Shown here piece after piece: positions 1 through 12,390 of a DNA stretch of 64,000 nt. Source of the stretch: Sipunculus nudus (lineage: Eukaryota; Annelida; Sipuncula; Golfingiida; Sipunculidae); contig CM049313.1 of assembly GCA_026874595.1 (NCBI GenBank), positions 45,600,659 to 45,664,658 of the forward strand, in the 5' to 3' direction. Each line of letters begins with the position of its first letter. The first letter of the stretch is position 1. The position numbers were made by a program, and so were the translations under genes. The notes under the pieces are model-generated. The model saw only the letters and a program-made list of their open reading frames with translations. It ran no database searches and was not told the DNA's origin.

Positions 1-2640
1 TATGTTTAACTCCTGATAATCTTCAACGTTTCTTGTTGAGCTTGCATGTCTTAAATTTAACAAAATTTGTAATATGGCCAGTCTAATGTGTAAGTCAGCG
101 AGGCTAATTAGCATATCATCAGTCATTACTCTAAAACAAGTCCAATTTATTTAATTTTTTACATATTAATTCACCAGATACAAAAAAGAATTTAACACAT
201 AATTTGATCATATTGTGCAAACTAGCCTTGACTTTGATAGACCATGTATTTGGTAGGCAAATGAGTAATATTTGCCATGCATAATATACAGCCTTTGTAT
301 ATATATGAAATCAGATCAAAGTGGTACATGAGAAGGGAAATATATGTTGACCTTATTTGTCAGTCACAGATATATTTGCTATTTATTTGATGTGAATAGT
401 ACTAGATTATCTGTATATGTTATAAATTTTTTTTTCATAGCATTTCAAAGCAAGTTAAAATGTTTTGTTCAGAGCCACTTGACTTGGTAAGGTGACATCA
501 CATGCATGCTTGCCCATTTTTCCTTCCCTTAAAACATCAAAACATATTGACCAGGTGGCTCTCTTGCAGTTTTCTTGCACTAGTGTACCAGCCAAACACA
601 ACATACATATGCAGAGAGCTACCAAAATCAGATTTGTCTGCCATTCCTTCTTCAAGCATCTCAGCTCATTTCTCTTATATTGTCATTGCCTGGATTTTAC
701 AGCATATAAGACGTGACCAGACAAGTTTTACCCAAGAAGACAATTCTATACCATCAAAGCTTTCTAAGTTCAAGGCAGACACCTGCAGTTAGGGAGCTCT
801 CCAACAAAAGAGTAAATTTGCAGTCAGACGTTTCTTTGTTATCAGCTGAGGTTGACCAGATGTTTTACTTTGATATGCTTGTCCCTACCAAGTAATTAGC
901 CCATGAAGTTTAAAAAGTTAACTTACTCTGGTTTGCCAGTGACCTTCTGGTTTAGGTTCCAAGCTTCAAACTAATGGTCATACGGTCAAACCAATTGGAA
1001 ACAGTTTGATCAGTTGGTACTTACAAAGGTTTTTCCTGATGCATGAATAATGATTGTTATTTGCAGATACTTCTCTATTATGTTAAGAAAATCCTACTGA
1101 TCAAAAGATTTCCTTTGTTATCTCTACTGTTACAGAATATAATTGCATGCTTCCTATTTTCTATTTTGTTATTTATTTGGCAACATGTAAGTTGATTAAA
1201 TTCAAATCAGCAATTTCTTTCTTTCATTTGGCACTATAAAATCATTATTTCCAGAAAATATTTAAAATGTTTGTTTTATGATAATGAGGAGTCCTTTTAG
1301 TATTCTTTCTTGACACATATTTAACATATTTTATTGTATTAGCAAATCAACTTCATATTTGCTGATTGGACAAAATATATGCCCCTTTTTTGAATTTTTT
1401 TAAAGAAACAACTGTTGTCAAATCAGAATTAAAAAGATCTTAAGAATCCCAAATCTGTAGAATAATTAATACAGGGTAAGCAGTAGTGAAAGCCTTCAGT
1501 TCTGTAAGGGCACATTTAATCTTCATTAGCAGGGACAAAACCACAGACTGAGTGCTTTGTTAATATTATGTATAAAGAAGGTATCAGCAGTGTATCAAAG
1601 AATTTTTTTATTTTTTTATAACCTCATCTGATTAGACAAGCATTAAAATTCATAAATTATTGGTAATCTTGTAAACTTGAATATCTAGATAGTAGAAAGG
1701 ATTAAATGTAAAAACCAGGTGCATATATTTTATTCTTATTCCTCAAAGTCATGCAAGATGCATACAAATTTATACTCAAATATTATTATAACTCTAGAGA
1801 TAATACCACCATGATCTTTATTTTCAAGACATCTAGACTGGTACCCTTCAAACAATATGCACATACCACCCTCTTGTGGCACAAATGAAAACAAGTGTAA
1901 GTGAAAGCTGGCAATGGAATGCTCAGTACACTGGTTGCCTTTATATCAGTGGGGCCTTATTTTCTGATTTTGTAGCTTCTAGTTGTTCCTTTTTCATGAT
2001 CCATCTTGAGAAAATATATTTATCTAAAATTTAAAATTGTTTCAGTACTTTATTAACTAAAATTGTTCACAATCTGTTGGCTTTCACTCATCTGCATGCC
2101 CTGATATATGAGGACCTGAGAGCCTGCATGTTTGAATTGAGGCTGTTTGATTTGATGTGAGGCTGGATTGCTTGACAAAAGTCCAATCAAAACTACGCAC
2201 ATGTCAGTGTAGGTTATAAGAATCCAACCTGTGACTAAAGAACCATTTGATTAGTTTGTTTTGGGAGAAAACTGCTCAAGAATGGAAATCAACTCCTTGA
2301 GCAATCATGCAAACCGGCATTGCCCCTGGATGTGAAAGCATGTATTTTTTGCTATAGCAAATCAGCATTATTATTTAAATGGTTCCCCTTTTCATACAAA
2401 AAAAATAATGGACCTGAAAGAAATCCTGAACAGAAGGATGCCAGACCAACTTGAACGAGATTGCACAGATTTTGTAAGAAGCTATATCCCTGACCAGTAA
2501 TTAATGTAATTAATGTAAATAAACTCCCCATGAATAGAAAAAATTCTACTTTTTATACTTACGCAGATTATCTTCTCATTGTGAAGAAAAATCCATTTTA
2601 AATTAAATTTCCAGAGTGCTAAAAAATTCATGAATTTTGC
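1..2640. other. AT-rich stretch, no supported feature
   Basis: No open frame here looks coding on length, composition or splice-site context. A short frame on the minus strand near 455-655 has a hydrophobic N-terminal stretch but no ATG, so it is not called. The sequence reads as intron or intergenic DNA with short A/T runs. Confidence 0.6.
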
Positions 2641-2654
2641 AAGAGTCCTTAGAA

Positions 2655-3534
2655 AAGTCTGGTTTATGAGAAAACTCTCCAAGACAGATTGACATGCCAT
2701 ATTTCAGACCAATATCTTGAACCACTCCAAAGATATGAGCAATTTTCACCCAAAGCACATGTAGGTATGGACACCACAGGAAAACTATTGCAGATAGTGC
2801 CACCAGTCTTGAGTACAAGATGGAGGAGTCCAAGATCTATAGATATGCACAATTTTCAGGCCAATAGGGCAAATCACTCCTCAGAAAAGAACCATATTTT
2901 ATTCTACAAAAAAGGGAAGGTAGGTGGTGCCACCTGTCTGGTTTACGAGAAAATTTCCAAAGATGGATGAACATGCCATTTTTTAGACCAATACCTTGAA
3001 CCACTCCAGAGATATGAGCAATTTTCACCAAAAGCACATGTAGGTAAGAATGCCACAGGAAAATGATTTCAGGTGGCTCCACCAGTCTTGATTACAATGA
3101 GCAATTTTCACAAAAAGAAATATACCACGCAAAAATGACTGCAGACGGCACCACCTGTCATGTTTACGCGATGTAGGTGTTGAAGATCTATGAACATGCA
3201 GTTTTAACCCAGTACATTGAAGAACCACTAAGATGAACAGATGGCAAATGCACAGATGGACACTACGCAAAAAGTGTTGTAGGTGGCGCCACCAGTCACA
3301 ATTATGAGATGGAGAGATCCAAGATCTATGGACATACAAACTTTCAGCACAATACATTGAGCCGCTCCTGAGATATGGACCGTTATCTAAAAGACAACCA
3401 GATTCGTACTTTACAGAAAGGATTGCTGTTGGTGCCACCTGTCTTTGTTAGGCACAACAGCATAGGTGAAGGAACAACTATGCTGGGTTTCAGAAAGATT
3501 GGTCCAAGGGTCTCAGAGGAGTTCTCTGGAAACT
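2655..3534 (-). repeat. Family D (HINE-like) module array, diverged and truncated
   Basis: Six copies or variants of the palindrome GGTGGCGCCACC lie at 2793, 2923, 3072, 3144, 3282 (exact) and 3428. Spacings of 130, 149, 138 and 146 match the 149/129 rhythm of the full D elements at 31 and 34 kb. The 72-bp step between 3072 and 3144 implies a deletion. Between dyads the unit carries a recurring text of the form 'caattttcaggccaat...gatatgagcaattttca'. At 3484-3534 there is the D 5'-side block with the core GGAGTTCTCTGGAAAC, also seen near 12430, 32260 and 34960. The element stops abruptly at about 3535, where family B sequence begins. Orientation follows the putative 5' end on the right. Confidence 0.7.
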
Positions 3535-4810
3535 AACGCAGAGTTTTTGTATCACATTTTTAATTATTCTGGGGGTACTTACGAGCCACATAGCTTGGAG
3601 AATATGGGTAACAGAGACCATATTTCAGATTTCCATAGAGACTTTTCATGGACCTCCTTTAAAGTCATGTAAGAAGATTCAAGATCCAGCGGTTACGATT
3701 TGTGCCCTGCTAACAGATGACAGCTTCTTTGAAGGTATAAAAAATAGAGCACAAAAATTCCTAAAAATTAGAAAAACACACATGGCGCCACTAGTTTGCA
3801 GGAACTGATGGAACACTCCATGATCAATATTCATACAAAGAATCATGCTGATCAATGCAGTAGTTATTCAGATACTAGTGCTTTTGTATCAAATTTTTTA
3901 TTATTCTGGGGGGTACTTAAGAAACCCATAGCTCAAAGAATATGGGTAACAAAGACCTAATTTCAGATTTGCACAGAGACTTTTCATGGACTACCCTTCA
4001 TGTTGAGTTAGAAGATTCCAGGTCCAGCAGTTATAATTTGTGCCCTGTAAACAAATGACAGCTTCTTTGAAGCTATCAAAAATACAGAAAAAAATCGTAA
4101 AAATTAGAAAAAATACAGGTTGCACCACCAGTTTGCAGGAACTGGTGGAATTCTCCATGATCAAAATTCATACAAAGAATCATGCTGATCAATGCAATAG
4201 TTATTAAGATACTTGAGCTTTTGTATCAATTTTTTTATTATTCTGGGGGGTACTTACGAGACCTATAGCTCGGAGAATATGGGTAACAGAGACCTAATTT
4301 CAGATTTGCACAGAGACTTTTCATTGACCACCCCTGATGTCAAGTTAGAAGATTCCAGGTCCAGCAGTTACAATTTGTGCTCTGTTAACAAATGACAGCT
4401 TCTTTGAAGCTATCAAAAATAGAGAAAAATATCGTAAAAATTAGAAAAAAATACAGGTGACACCACCAGTTTGCAGGAACTGATGGAACACAAATGATCA
4501 ATATTCATACAAAGAATCATGCTGATCAATGCAGTAGTTATTCAGATACTTGATCTTTTGTATCAAATTTTGCATTATTCTGGGAGGTAGTTCGGAGCAA
4601 GATAGCTCAAAGGATATGGGTAACAGAGACCTAATTCCAAGTTTCCAAGGAGATTTTTCATGTACCTCCCTTGACGTGAAGTTAGAAGATTCCAGGTCCA
4701 GCCTTTACGAGTTGTGCCCTGTTACGAGTTGCGGCCAGACGGCAGACGCTCGACAAAGGGTGATCACTATAGCTCAGACAACTTTCAGTCAGCTGAGAAA
4801 AAAACATTTT
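3535..4810 (-). repeat. Family B element, copy 1: ~338-bp tandem units, minus orientation
   Basis: The 10-mer GTTTGCAGGA recurs at 3794, 4131 and 4469, giving periods of 337 and 338 bp. Each unit includes a blurred copy of the GGTGGCGCCACC dyad (3781, 4118, 4456), a GGGTAACAGAGACC block and a block reading AGGTCCAGCAGTTA. The right edge, 4768-4805, is the reverse complement of the AGCTCAGCTGA-type 5' end. The 3' terminus (GACCCATGGGTC palindrome) is missing, so the copy is truncated where it meets family D at about 3535. Short ORFs across it only reflect the tandem structure. Confidence 0.8.
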
Positions 4811-5020
4811 AAAATATTCTTCTCCAAAACTATGCTGCCAAATTGTCGGTTCATCTGCCCCAATGTCCCTCCCTGGCAAAAAAAATGTCTGAAATATCCT
4901 GTCTAATACCTAGTTTTAAATGTCCTAGTCTGAAATGTGCAGGTCCAAAACAAAACATCGAGAGTGGTTAAAGGTATTGGTCTGAAATTTGGCATGTCTA
5001 TCTGTTTTGGAAAGTTTTTT
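4811..5020. repeat. Spacer between head-to-head B copies: E-like piece and D-type module piece
   Basis: Positions 4795-4850 resemble the family E text at 25120-25180 ('atcttctcc...gccaaattgttc'). Positions 4965-5016 ('gagtggtt...ggcatgtctatc') match the D-type unit at 12870-12925. The D-type text breaks at about 5018 and resumes after 6735, which marks the insertion point of B copy 2. Confidence 0.55.
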
Positions 5021-6731
5021 AGATCAGCTGACTTTCAGTCATGCTGAGCTATAGCGATCACTCTTTGTCCGTCGTCCGTCCGTCTGTCCGTCCGTCTGTC
5101 CGTTAACCTGGCACAAATCGTAACCGCTGGACTTAGAATCTTGTAACTTTACATTCTGAGAGGTCAATGAAAAATCTCCTTGGAAACGAGAAATTAGGTC
5201 ACTGTTACCCATATCCTTTGAGCTATTTGGCCCCAAAGTACCCCCGAGAATAGTAAAAAATTTCATACAAAAACTTTAATATCTCATTAACTACATCACT
5301 GATGGTTATGATTTTTGGCATAAATATTTATCATGAGATGTTCCATCAGTTCCTGCAGACTGGTGGGGCCACCTGTATTTTTAGAATTTTTACGAATTTT
5401 TTTCTCTATTTTTGAGACCTTTAAAAATGTGAACAAATGTTAACACGGCACAAATCGTAAAGACTGGACCTAGAATCTTCATTCTTGACACAGTGAGTGA
5501 CCTATAAAAAGTCTCCATGGAAACCAGAAATTAGGTCTCTGTTACCCAAATCCTTTGAGCTATGGGGCCCCAAAGTACCCCCCAGAATAGTGAAAAATTT
5601 CATACAAAAACTTCAATATCTCATTAACTACATCACTGATGGTCATGATTTTTGGCATACATATTGATCATGGGATGTTTTCATCAGTTTCTGCAGACTG
5701 GTGGCGCCACCTGTATTTTTCGATTCTTTACGAATTGTTTTCTCTGTTTTTGAGGTCTTTAAAAATGTTGACATTTGTTAACAGGGCACAAATCGTTAAG
5801 ACTGGACCTAGAATCTTCATTCTTGACACAGTGAGAGACCTATGAAAAGTCTCCATGGAAACCTGAAATAAGGTCTCTGTTACCCATATCATTTGAGCTG
5901 TGGGGCTCCCAATTACCCCCCAGAATAATGGAAAATTTGATTTTAAAAAAATGCAACATCTCAATAACTACAATACAGATGGTCATGATTTTTGGCATAC
6001 AATATGATCAAGAGGTGTTCCATCATTTCCTGCAGACTGGTGGTGCCACCTGTATTTTTTCAAATTTTTACAATTTTTTTTCCCAATTTATGAGACCTTT
6101 AAGGATGTAGTTATCTGTCAACAGGGTACAAATTGTAATGACTTGACCTAGAATCTTTATTCTTGACACACAGGGAGACCCATGAAAAGTCTCCATGGAC
6201 ACCTGAAATTAGGTCTCTGTTACCCATATCATTTGAGCTATGGCACTGTAAAGTACAGCTTGGAATAATGGAACATTTGATACAAAAGCTGAAGTATCTG
6301 AACAACTAATGCAGAGATCACCATAATTGTTTGCATGGATATTGATCATTGAGTGTTTCATCAGTTTTTGCAGACTGGTGGCACCACCTGTATTTGTTTG
6401 GGTTTTTTTACGATTTTTTTCTCCATTTTTGAGACAATCAAAGATATGAACATCTGTTTACAGGGCACAATTCATAACAATTGGACCTAGAATCTTTATT
6501 CTTGATGCATAGGGAGACCCATGAAAAGGACCCACCTCTTTTTTGTTTTTTAAAGTTTAGGCATTTTTTCTCTATTTTTGAGATATATAAATACAGACAT
6601 AATCTTTGCCTGTTGGTTAATCTGTTTGATGCTTCAGTTGAATGGTTATATACTACCATTCAGATCATAAAATTTCCTTTTGCAAATCTCTTCCCATTCA
6701 GCTGAGCGTCATGACCCATGGGTCACTTGTT
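5021..6731 (+). mobile_element. Family B element, copy 2: complete, four ~338-bp units
   Basis: The 5' end at 5021-5055 has the form AGATCAGCTGACTTTCAGTC followed by GAGCTATAG and a (CGTC)n tract. The 3' end at 6698-6731 has TCAGCTGAGC, complementary to the 5' end, followed by the 14-bp palindrome TGACCCATGGGTCA (6712-6725) and CTTGTT. Between them a unit repeats with CTGCAGACTGGTGG at 5353, 5691, 6030 and 6369 (periods 338, 339, 339). Each unit carries a dyad (5362, 5700 exact, 6039, 6377). The hairpin, subterminal inverted repeat and tandem core fit a non-autonomous Helentron/HINE-like element; that class is inferred, since no Rep-helicase is present. D-type sequence flanks both sides and appears interrupted by this insertion. 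Confidence 0.7.
5066..5102 (+). repeat. (CGTC/TGTC)n microsatellite inside B element
   Basis: A run of CCGTCCGTCTGTC-type tetramers sits about 40 bp inside the 5' end of the B element. The same tract lies at the same place in A copies at 55500 and (reverse complement) 57895. It is therefore part of the element rather than an independent locus. Confidence 0.85.
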
Positions 6732-6900
6732 TATTAACCAGACGGGTGGCGCCACCTACCTTTCTGTTTCCATAAAATAAATTAATGCTCTTTTCTCAAG
6801 AATGATTCACCTTATTGGCCCCCATATTTGGTGAAAAATATTGTTTCTCAAGTTGATAGACAGAATTAAGAAACCATAGTCACTTGCCAAGTGTCAGTAT
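6732..6900 (+). repeat. D-type module fragment downstream of B insertion
   Basis: It contains an exact GGTGGCGCCACC at 6745-6756. The text after it ('cataaaataaattaatgctcttttctc') matches the D-type unit near 12960. Together with 4965-5016 it forms one interrupted unit. Confidence 0.65.
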
Positions 6901-6945
6901 ATGCTGCTGAAGATGGTGGGACTATTCTTAAAGGGGGGTGGGGGA

Positions 6946-6985
6946 TTAATTGTCTGGGGATACTATATTGCACCTGCGGTGCCGA
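6946..6985 (+). repeat. Possible 5' terminus of another hairpin-ended element
   Basis: The 20-mer TTAATTGTCTGGGGATACTA is identical at 6946-6965 and 45271-45290. At 45283-45300 it continues into GGTATCTCC, making a GGGATAC/GTATCTCC hairpin. This resembles the D-family 5' end (TTAATTGTATCC...). No matching 3' end was found. Confidence 0.4.
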
Positions 6986-7029
6986 GAAATATCTAGTTTG
7001 ATATAAAGTCAGGTGTGCGGTATCGTCTG

Positions 7030-7905
7030 TATATAGATCAGTTGGACTCAGCCCAGAGAGTCTTTAGACAGGTACCTGAACCCCTCCGTCAGGGTGTTAT
7101 GGAGATTGATCAAGACTCAATATTGAGTGGTCATATTGGCCTTAGAAAAACCACCAATAGAATTCAGTAAAAGTTTCTATTGGCCAGGAATGAGTTGTGA
7201 TGTTGCCAGGTTTTGCACATCATGCGACAGATGCTAGACAACAGCAAATAAAGGTTCTGTTCCTTGTGTTCCATTAGAAAAGATGCCTCTTATAGACTAC
7301 CCTTTAAACGATGTGCAGTTGATATCATTGGGCCTATTACGCCTCCTAGTGAGCAAGGACATCAATATATATTGACTTTGGTGGATTTTGCCACGCGTTA
7401 CCCTGAGGCTGTAGCATTGAAGAACATTCAGACAGAAGCAGTGGCTGAAGCCCTTGTAGATATCTTTTATAGGCTTGGCAGACCAGAAGAGATTTTGAGT
7501 GATCAGGGCACTCAGTTGATTTCAGTGTATGCAAGAGGTATCTTGTTTATTAAGCATCAAGATGCTTACCTCAAAGTCTGTATCACCCTATCTGTAATGG
7601 ACTTTTAGAAAGATTTAATGGAACTCTTTAGAAAGTGTTAAGAAGGTTGTGTGAAGAACAACCTAGGCAGTGGCATGGGTATCTCAATGCTCTGTTATCG
7701 TGAGGTACTACAGGAATCTACTGGTTTCTTACCATTTGAATGATTGTATGGGTGTACAGTCAAAGGACCCATGCAGATTCTTAAAGAGTTGTGGTACAAA
7801 GAAGTAGAAACACCTGATATACAAAATAGCTATCGATATGTGATATCACCGAGTGGGGTCCTAGAGACAGTACATATATATTTACAGCTGAACAAGGCAT
7901 TAGAA
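7030..7905 (+). pseudogene. Ty3/gypsy retrotransposon pol fragment (integrase region), inactivated
   Basis: In an intact element integrase inserts the cDNA copy into the host chromosome. Here, around 7110-7235, a zinc-binding region can be read in pieces (GHIGLRKTT, then C-x2-C). At 7264-7560 the catalytic core is open: DIIGP carries the first Asp, SDQGTQLIS the second. The conserved Glu region (ERFNGTL) at about 7608-7630 is out of frame with it. A further frame at 7744-7947 (YGCTVKGPMQILKELW) matches the usual gypsy sequence after the core. At least three frame breaks or stops separate these parts. Reverse transcriptase, protease, gag and LTRs are absent, so this is a 5'-truncated dead fragment. 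Family assignment is firm; lineage within Ty3/gypsy is not determined. Confidence 0.85.
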
Positions 7906-7959
7906 GATTTACATGACTTGTACTCTGTTGAAGACGTTGTATTGTGAGTTTTAACCGAA

Positions 7960-9078
7960 ATAAACTTGTGTTTTTCCATTCAGACAACAAATGATATTTG
8001 GGACTTTTCATAGTGAAAGAACTCGGGAATATATGTCTGCTGAGTGCACGGAATGACATAAATTTAGCCCACTAAAAATGGCTGATGCTCACTTAATATA
8101 ATACTCTTTTTCACAAACTTTTTTTTATTCAGTGATATTAGAATATAAAAAGAAAATTTATGAAAGCTTTATCATAACATATGTTAAAAAAAAACTGAAC
8201 TAGGTTCATGATATGCATATTTAATGGGATTTTTAATACGTTTTCAAACCTGACCGTTTTATGTGTTTGCATGCTTATATAGCTGCTTTCTCTCTCAGAA
8301 GACCTGATAAAATCAGTTTTTCCATCCATGATTGCAGAGCAGACCAGTCAGAGCTCTATGTGTCCTATACAAAGATTAACTGAGCTCTTCCTGTGTGTAT
8401 AAGTATATTAACCTCATCATCAGAGGAAGTAATGAAAACCAGCAAAGAAATCAGAGAAGCTCTGGTGTCTTATCCTTCATCTGGATTTGTTCAGTAACAG
8501 ACATGGTTACAAGCAAGAACATTCTGTTTATAATTAGATCTACCCATGGGTGAATGCGATATATAAATATATATATATATATATATAGAGCTCAATAAAG
8601 GTTGGATGTCTTAAAGACTCTTTCAATCTTTTAGTTACATGTAGTTTTAATATCATATTCTCTCTGTATTTGATTATACCTATAATGTATTTGTACGACA
8701 GTATGCATATATACTCAAGGCTGTTTAAGTTTTTATTTAGAGAGAGGCACTGCAAGACTTAGGAGATATTGCATATTTAAGCTAAAAGATGATATTCACT
8801 AACACGAGGTAAGACTAAGAGTCAAAGTATCAGAACTGTCTTATAGATAAATGTATGTATGGTTTTTAAAAGTTATAAGGATTGAGGAGCCCAGAAAAGA
8901 ACTAAGAGGAGGAATTGGACTTCAGCAAGTCTAGACCTTTGGCCATGCAGTCACTGTACTTGCCATCTGTCAACAAAGTTACCAGTACAGCTGCTCCTCA
9001 TGTATCTAGCATCCCTTGATTGTTAAACTGTGAATTTATGAATATGCTGGCTCTGTGATGATACATACAGATAGATAA
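7960..9078. other. No gene seen; AT-rich spacer
   Basis: Only a (TA)n microsatellite (8556-8588) and generic AT-rich sequence are visible. Short frames here have no coding character. Confidence 0.6.
8556..8588. repeat. (TA)n microsatellite
   Basis: Uninterrupted or nearly uninterrupted TA dinucleotides. Confidence 0.9.
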
Positions 9079-9443
9079 CCCCCTTTCACAATTTATAGCA
9101 TTTTAGAGCATTTACATCAAAATCAAAAGTGTTTTCAAACCATTTTGGCCAAAATGTTTTGGATCAAGCTCAGGAGGTGGTTTCAAACGCAGCTTTGAAT
9201 GTGAATAGTTTTATCGGCTTTGCTAAAGTGTTGTGTGAATGCTCTTAGAACGGTTTGGACCACAATGCAAGTGGAATGTTTGTGTCAGTATGTTATTTGT
9301 CACATGTGGAATTGTTGCAGTGTTCCACATGTGAAATGTACACAACACATGTTGGTGCTAAATGCCCATGTGAACACATTGAACCAATTGTGCCAAACCG
9401 CTTTGCCCATATCAGTTTGAAAACATTTGCTGTGTGAAAGGGG
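9079..9443. mobile_element. 365-bp MITE, CCCCTTTCACA termini, TAA target duplication
   Basis: The left end reads CCCCCTTTCACA (9079-9090) and the right end TGTGAAAGGGG (9433-9443), an inverted repeat of 11 bp. TAA flanks both sides (9076-9078 and 9444-9446). A 3-bp TAA duplication is characteristic of PIF/Harbinger transposons. There is no transposase, so the element would be non-autonomous. Internally it has several GTTTTCAAACC/GGTTTGA-like inverted words. Confidence 0.7.
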
Positions 9444-9446
9444 TAA

Positions 9447-12390
9447 GAGTGTGTTCATACATGGACATTCACATCAGTGCTTTGTGAACATGCGTTGAAC
9501 AGGACGGCATGTTGAATACCATTATCCAAAAGGCAATACTCAGTAAAATGAATATGAAATAGCTGCACTAGAGACGCAGAATAAAACAGGCATTGATCCT
9601 GTTTTAGAAACATGACAAGAATGTACAAACCAAAAACCTTGTTGAACAGAGTAATTAGAAATCCTTTTTTTGGCACTGTATGAAAACAAAGTATATCAAA
9701 CACTGCATGCTGTATAAAGTATTGGAGAAACAGTATTGTACATGCTTGTCTGAAAATGCTTGCAATATGCTGTAACTGTTCTGTGGTCATGCTACTGGTG
9801 TTCCTAGATATGTTGTCTGATTGGTTGATGCAAAACCTCAAAGGAAGTTTTATATCTATTCAGTGGAGCCTGGTTTTTCGCCTGAAGGAGGCTCAGTTCC
9901 TGCTCTCGGCCCTCTTAAGCTGTATTCAGTCACTTTTTACCTTATATTTTGGACAGTTCTACATTCAGCATGTTCCATAATGCTGTATTAATAAGGACAT
10001 TGCTGTTTTGTGTTTCTTTTTCAGTGACCTAATTTGTATCTCTCGGTCAGGTTTCTCATAGACAATCATTTTGCTAGATTTGGTTTGTTTCCATGCAGTC
10101 ACATTATCATTCAGATGGATTTCTTTTTGCTTAATAATTTTGTATGGCAATTATTTAGCTTCTACCTGATCACCAACCTAATCATTTTTCCACATACATC
10201 ACCAAAACAACAATATTACAATCTTCCCTTGTATATCCCTGTAACAGCAAAATTTAAGTCTCAGAATGACTTTTGTCAGAAAAACCAATTAACTATCCTG
10301 TCTATGCACCCTGCATGTTAACATATGACCATATTAGGAAATACAGCATTCTTCTTTTTGCAACATTTCAGTATATTTGATGAATGTCAATCGGTCAATC
10401 TGTAATTAAATCACTATTCACGGTTGGCTGGAGGCTAATGAAGAGTAATTTTATAAAGTTTTTAGAACATATGAGGAAATGAGCTAAAGGTGTTGTGTTT
10501 TGATATTTGCATATTTCAGTATTACATGCAAAACCTTTTGTATATTTTTGTAACTGCATAACTTTATAATATACAGGAATGTAAGAAGAAATTTCAGAAA
10601 ATTTACTTGTGAAACAGGTTTTACAGTTGAATGCTTAATCATAGGTTTTGGACCAGTCTGGTTTTCATTTTGCAGGGTTGAAAACTTGGAACTAATTGCA
10701 AACATTAATTGGCATCTTGATTTAGCAACCAAGTTGGAAAGGTAATGTCTAACCATACAAAGGTTAACATAGTTTGTGTTACCTAAGGTTTAACACCTGT
10801 TATGTATAATTGACTTATTAAGAAACAAGTAGGCCTCTACTGATTGCATTAGTACTAGAATTAGTACTTTTTATTGGATTAAATACCATGTAAATTGTAC
10901 ATTGTCTAATGTCCTATTAATAGTTAATATGTGATTATGGTTAATTATTTCTATTGAATGTACAGCTGTCTTATCATTAACTTCATTTTGCAACATATTT
11001 GTCAGCCATGATTCACTGAGTCTTCTTCATGAAACAGATGAACCAGTTTCCTCATGTCAGACATGTAACAGCTGTGACATGTATGGTTCTTTTAAACTGT
11101 ATGTGTTAAACTAATGATTTTATATGGTTGTTAACTTATGATTCACTGTCTTAATGAAAGACATATTTTAAGCCACATAGGCTGTACGTCTAATCATCTG
11201 GTTGAGTATTGTCTTTCAATTTCTTTATTTGTAACTTAATAGATAGGAAAACTTTTGATATTATTAGATCAACATTGGTGTAACAGGTGAAACCAGGTAG
11301 TGATAACTGGATATGCCTACTGTCTGTTTAATTCAATCAGTCCATGATAAAGATAATTGAAAAGGATTACAGACTGTGATGAGACATTTATGCCAAGTGC
11401 CAGTCTGATAAATGAATAAAGATAATTGATTTCATTATGTATCAATTTCCCGAAGATTTTATTTCCCGACTCAGTCAAGTAATTTTCACTTTTGATACAG
11501 CAGTCAGTTTTCCAGAGGAGATTTTTATTCATTTCCATCACAGTCAAATATTTTTCACATTTGATGTAGCAATTAAGCTTGCTATAACAACACACAAATG
11601 TACAACTTCTGTTACAGTTAAATGTAACACAATATTTTACAGAAACTTTCAGTACCTAATAATACTTCCTCTTATAACAAACAAAGATAAAAAATAATAT
11701 AACTTATTTTTATATTAAAAAATGTTCAGTACACCGTGCAATCACTCCATGCATCAGTCTTCTTTGTGGGCTTGAATAATCCATGCACAAATGAAAAGCA
11801 CATTGCAAAACACTAATTTCTTAATTCCTTTCAAGGAGGACTTCAGCAGCAGGTGATGCATGTTGGAAGGTAGATCTTCTTACACGTGACTGCCAACCTG
11901 TCAACGCAGTTCCTTTAACCCGCTGGGCATTTTGTCCACCTGTACCCAGCACCTCTTAAGACCAAAACAGCATAAACCTCTTAGGAGTCCAGCATTTGGC
12001 TAACTGGGAACTTGATTCAGTGCAGCAAAGCCTAAAGTGCTGGCTTTCCCAGATCTTGTGACTGTCACCCCAGTTCTAGCAGGGATGAAACTTTGATATA
12101 AAGGGCTGTCATTTGATTTGTCATTGTCAGTTAGTTTTCCAGTCTCTTTCAGAAAAGGTATGAAAGTATATGAAAAGGTCTTATGTTTTAGCTGTATACA
12201 TCACATATGTTACTCTTCAATGAACCTGTGTAAATCAGAGATGTCAGAAAGACAGAACACAAAGGATTGAACAGCATCAAAACTGAACCTTGTGCATGGA
12301 ACAATTTGTGTCAACAACCGGGTCATTACCTTTTAGCTTACAGTAGCTAGCTTATGTTCAAGATAGACTGAATTGTCTCCATCAGTATTT
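9447..12390. other. No supported gene; unique-looking AT-rich DNA
   Basis: The longest frame is a 128-codon minus-strand frame at 9455-9841 with no codon or splice support. A slightly more GC-rich stretch at 11830-12090 has no recognisable product. Nothing else stands out. Confidence 0.55.

Noticed and set aside
455-655. Minus-strand frame with a signal-peptide-like hydrophobic start
   Set aside because: The apparent first residue is TTG, there is no in-frame ATG after the preceding stop, and no clear acceptor was seen upstream.
1867-1880. CTCF-like word (CCACAAGAGGGTGG on the minus strand)
   Set aside because: A single weak match with no supporting context.
7030-7905. Active retrotransposon
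   Set aside because: Several frame breaks, no reverse transcriptase, no LTRs in the flanks.
9455-9841. 128-codon minus-strand frame
   Set aside because: Hydrophobic, AT-driven composition, no domain and no splice signals; probably chance in sequence next to a MITE.
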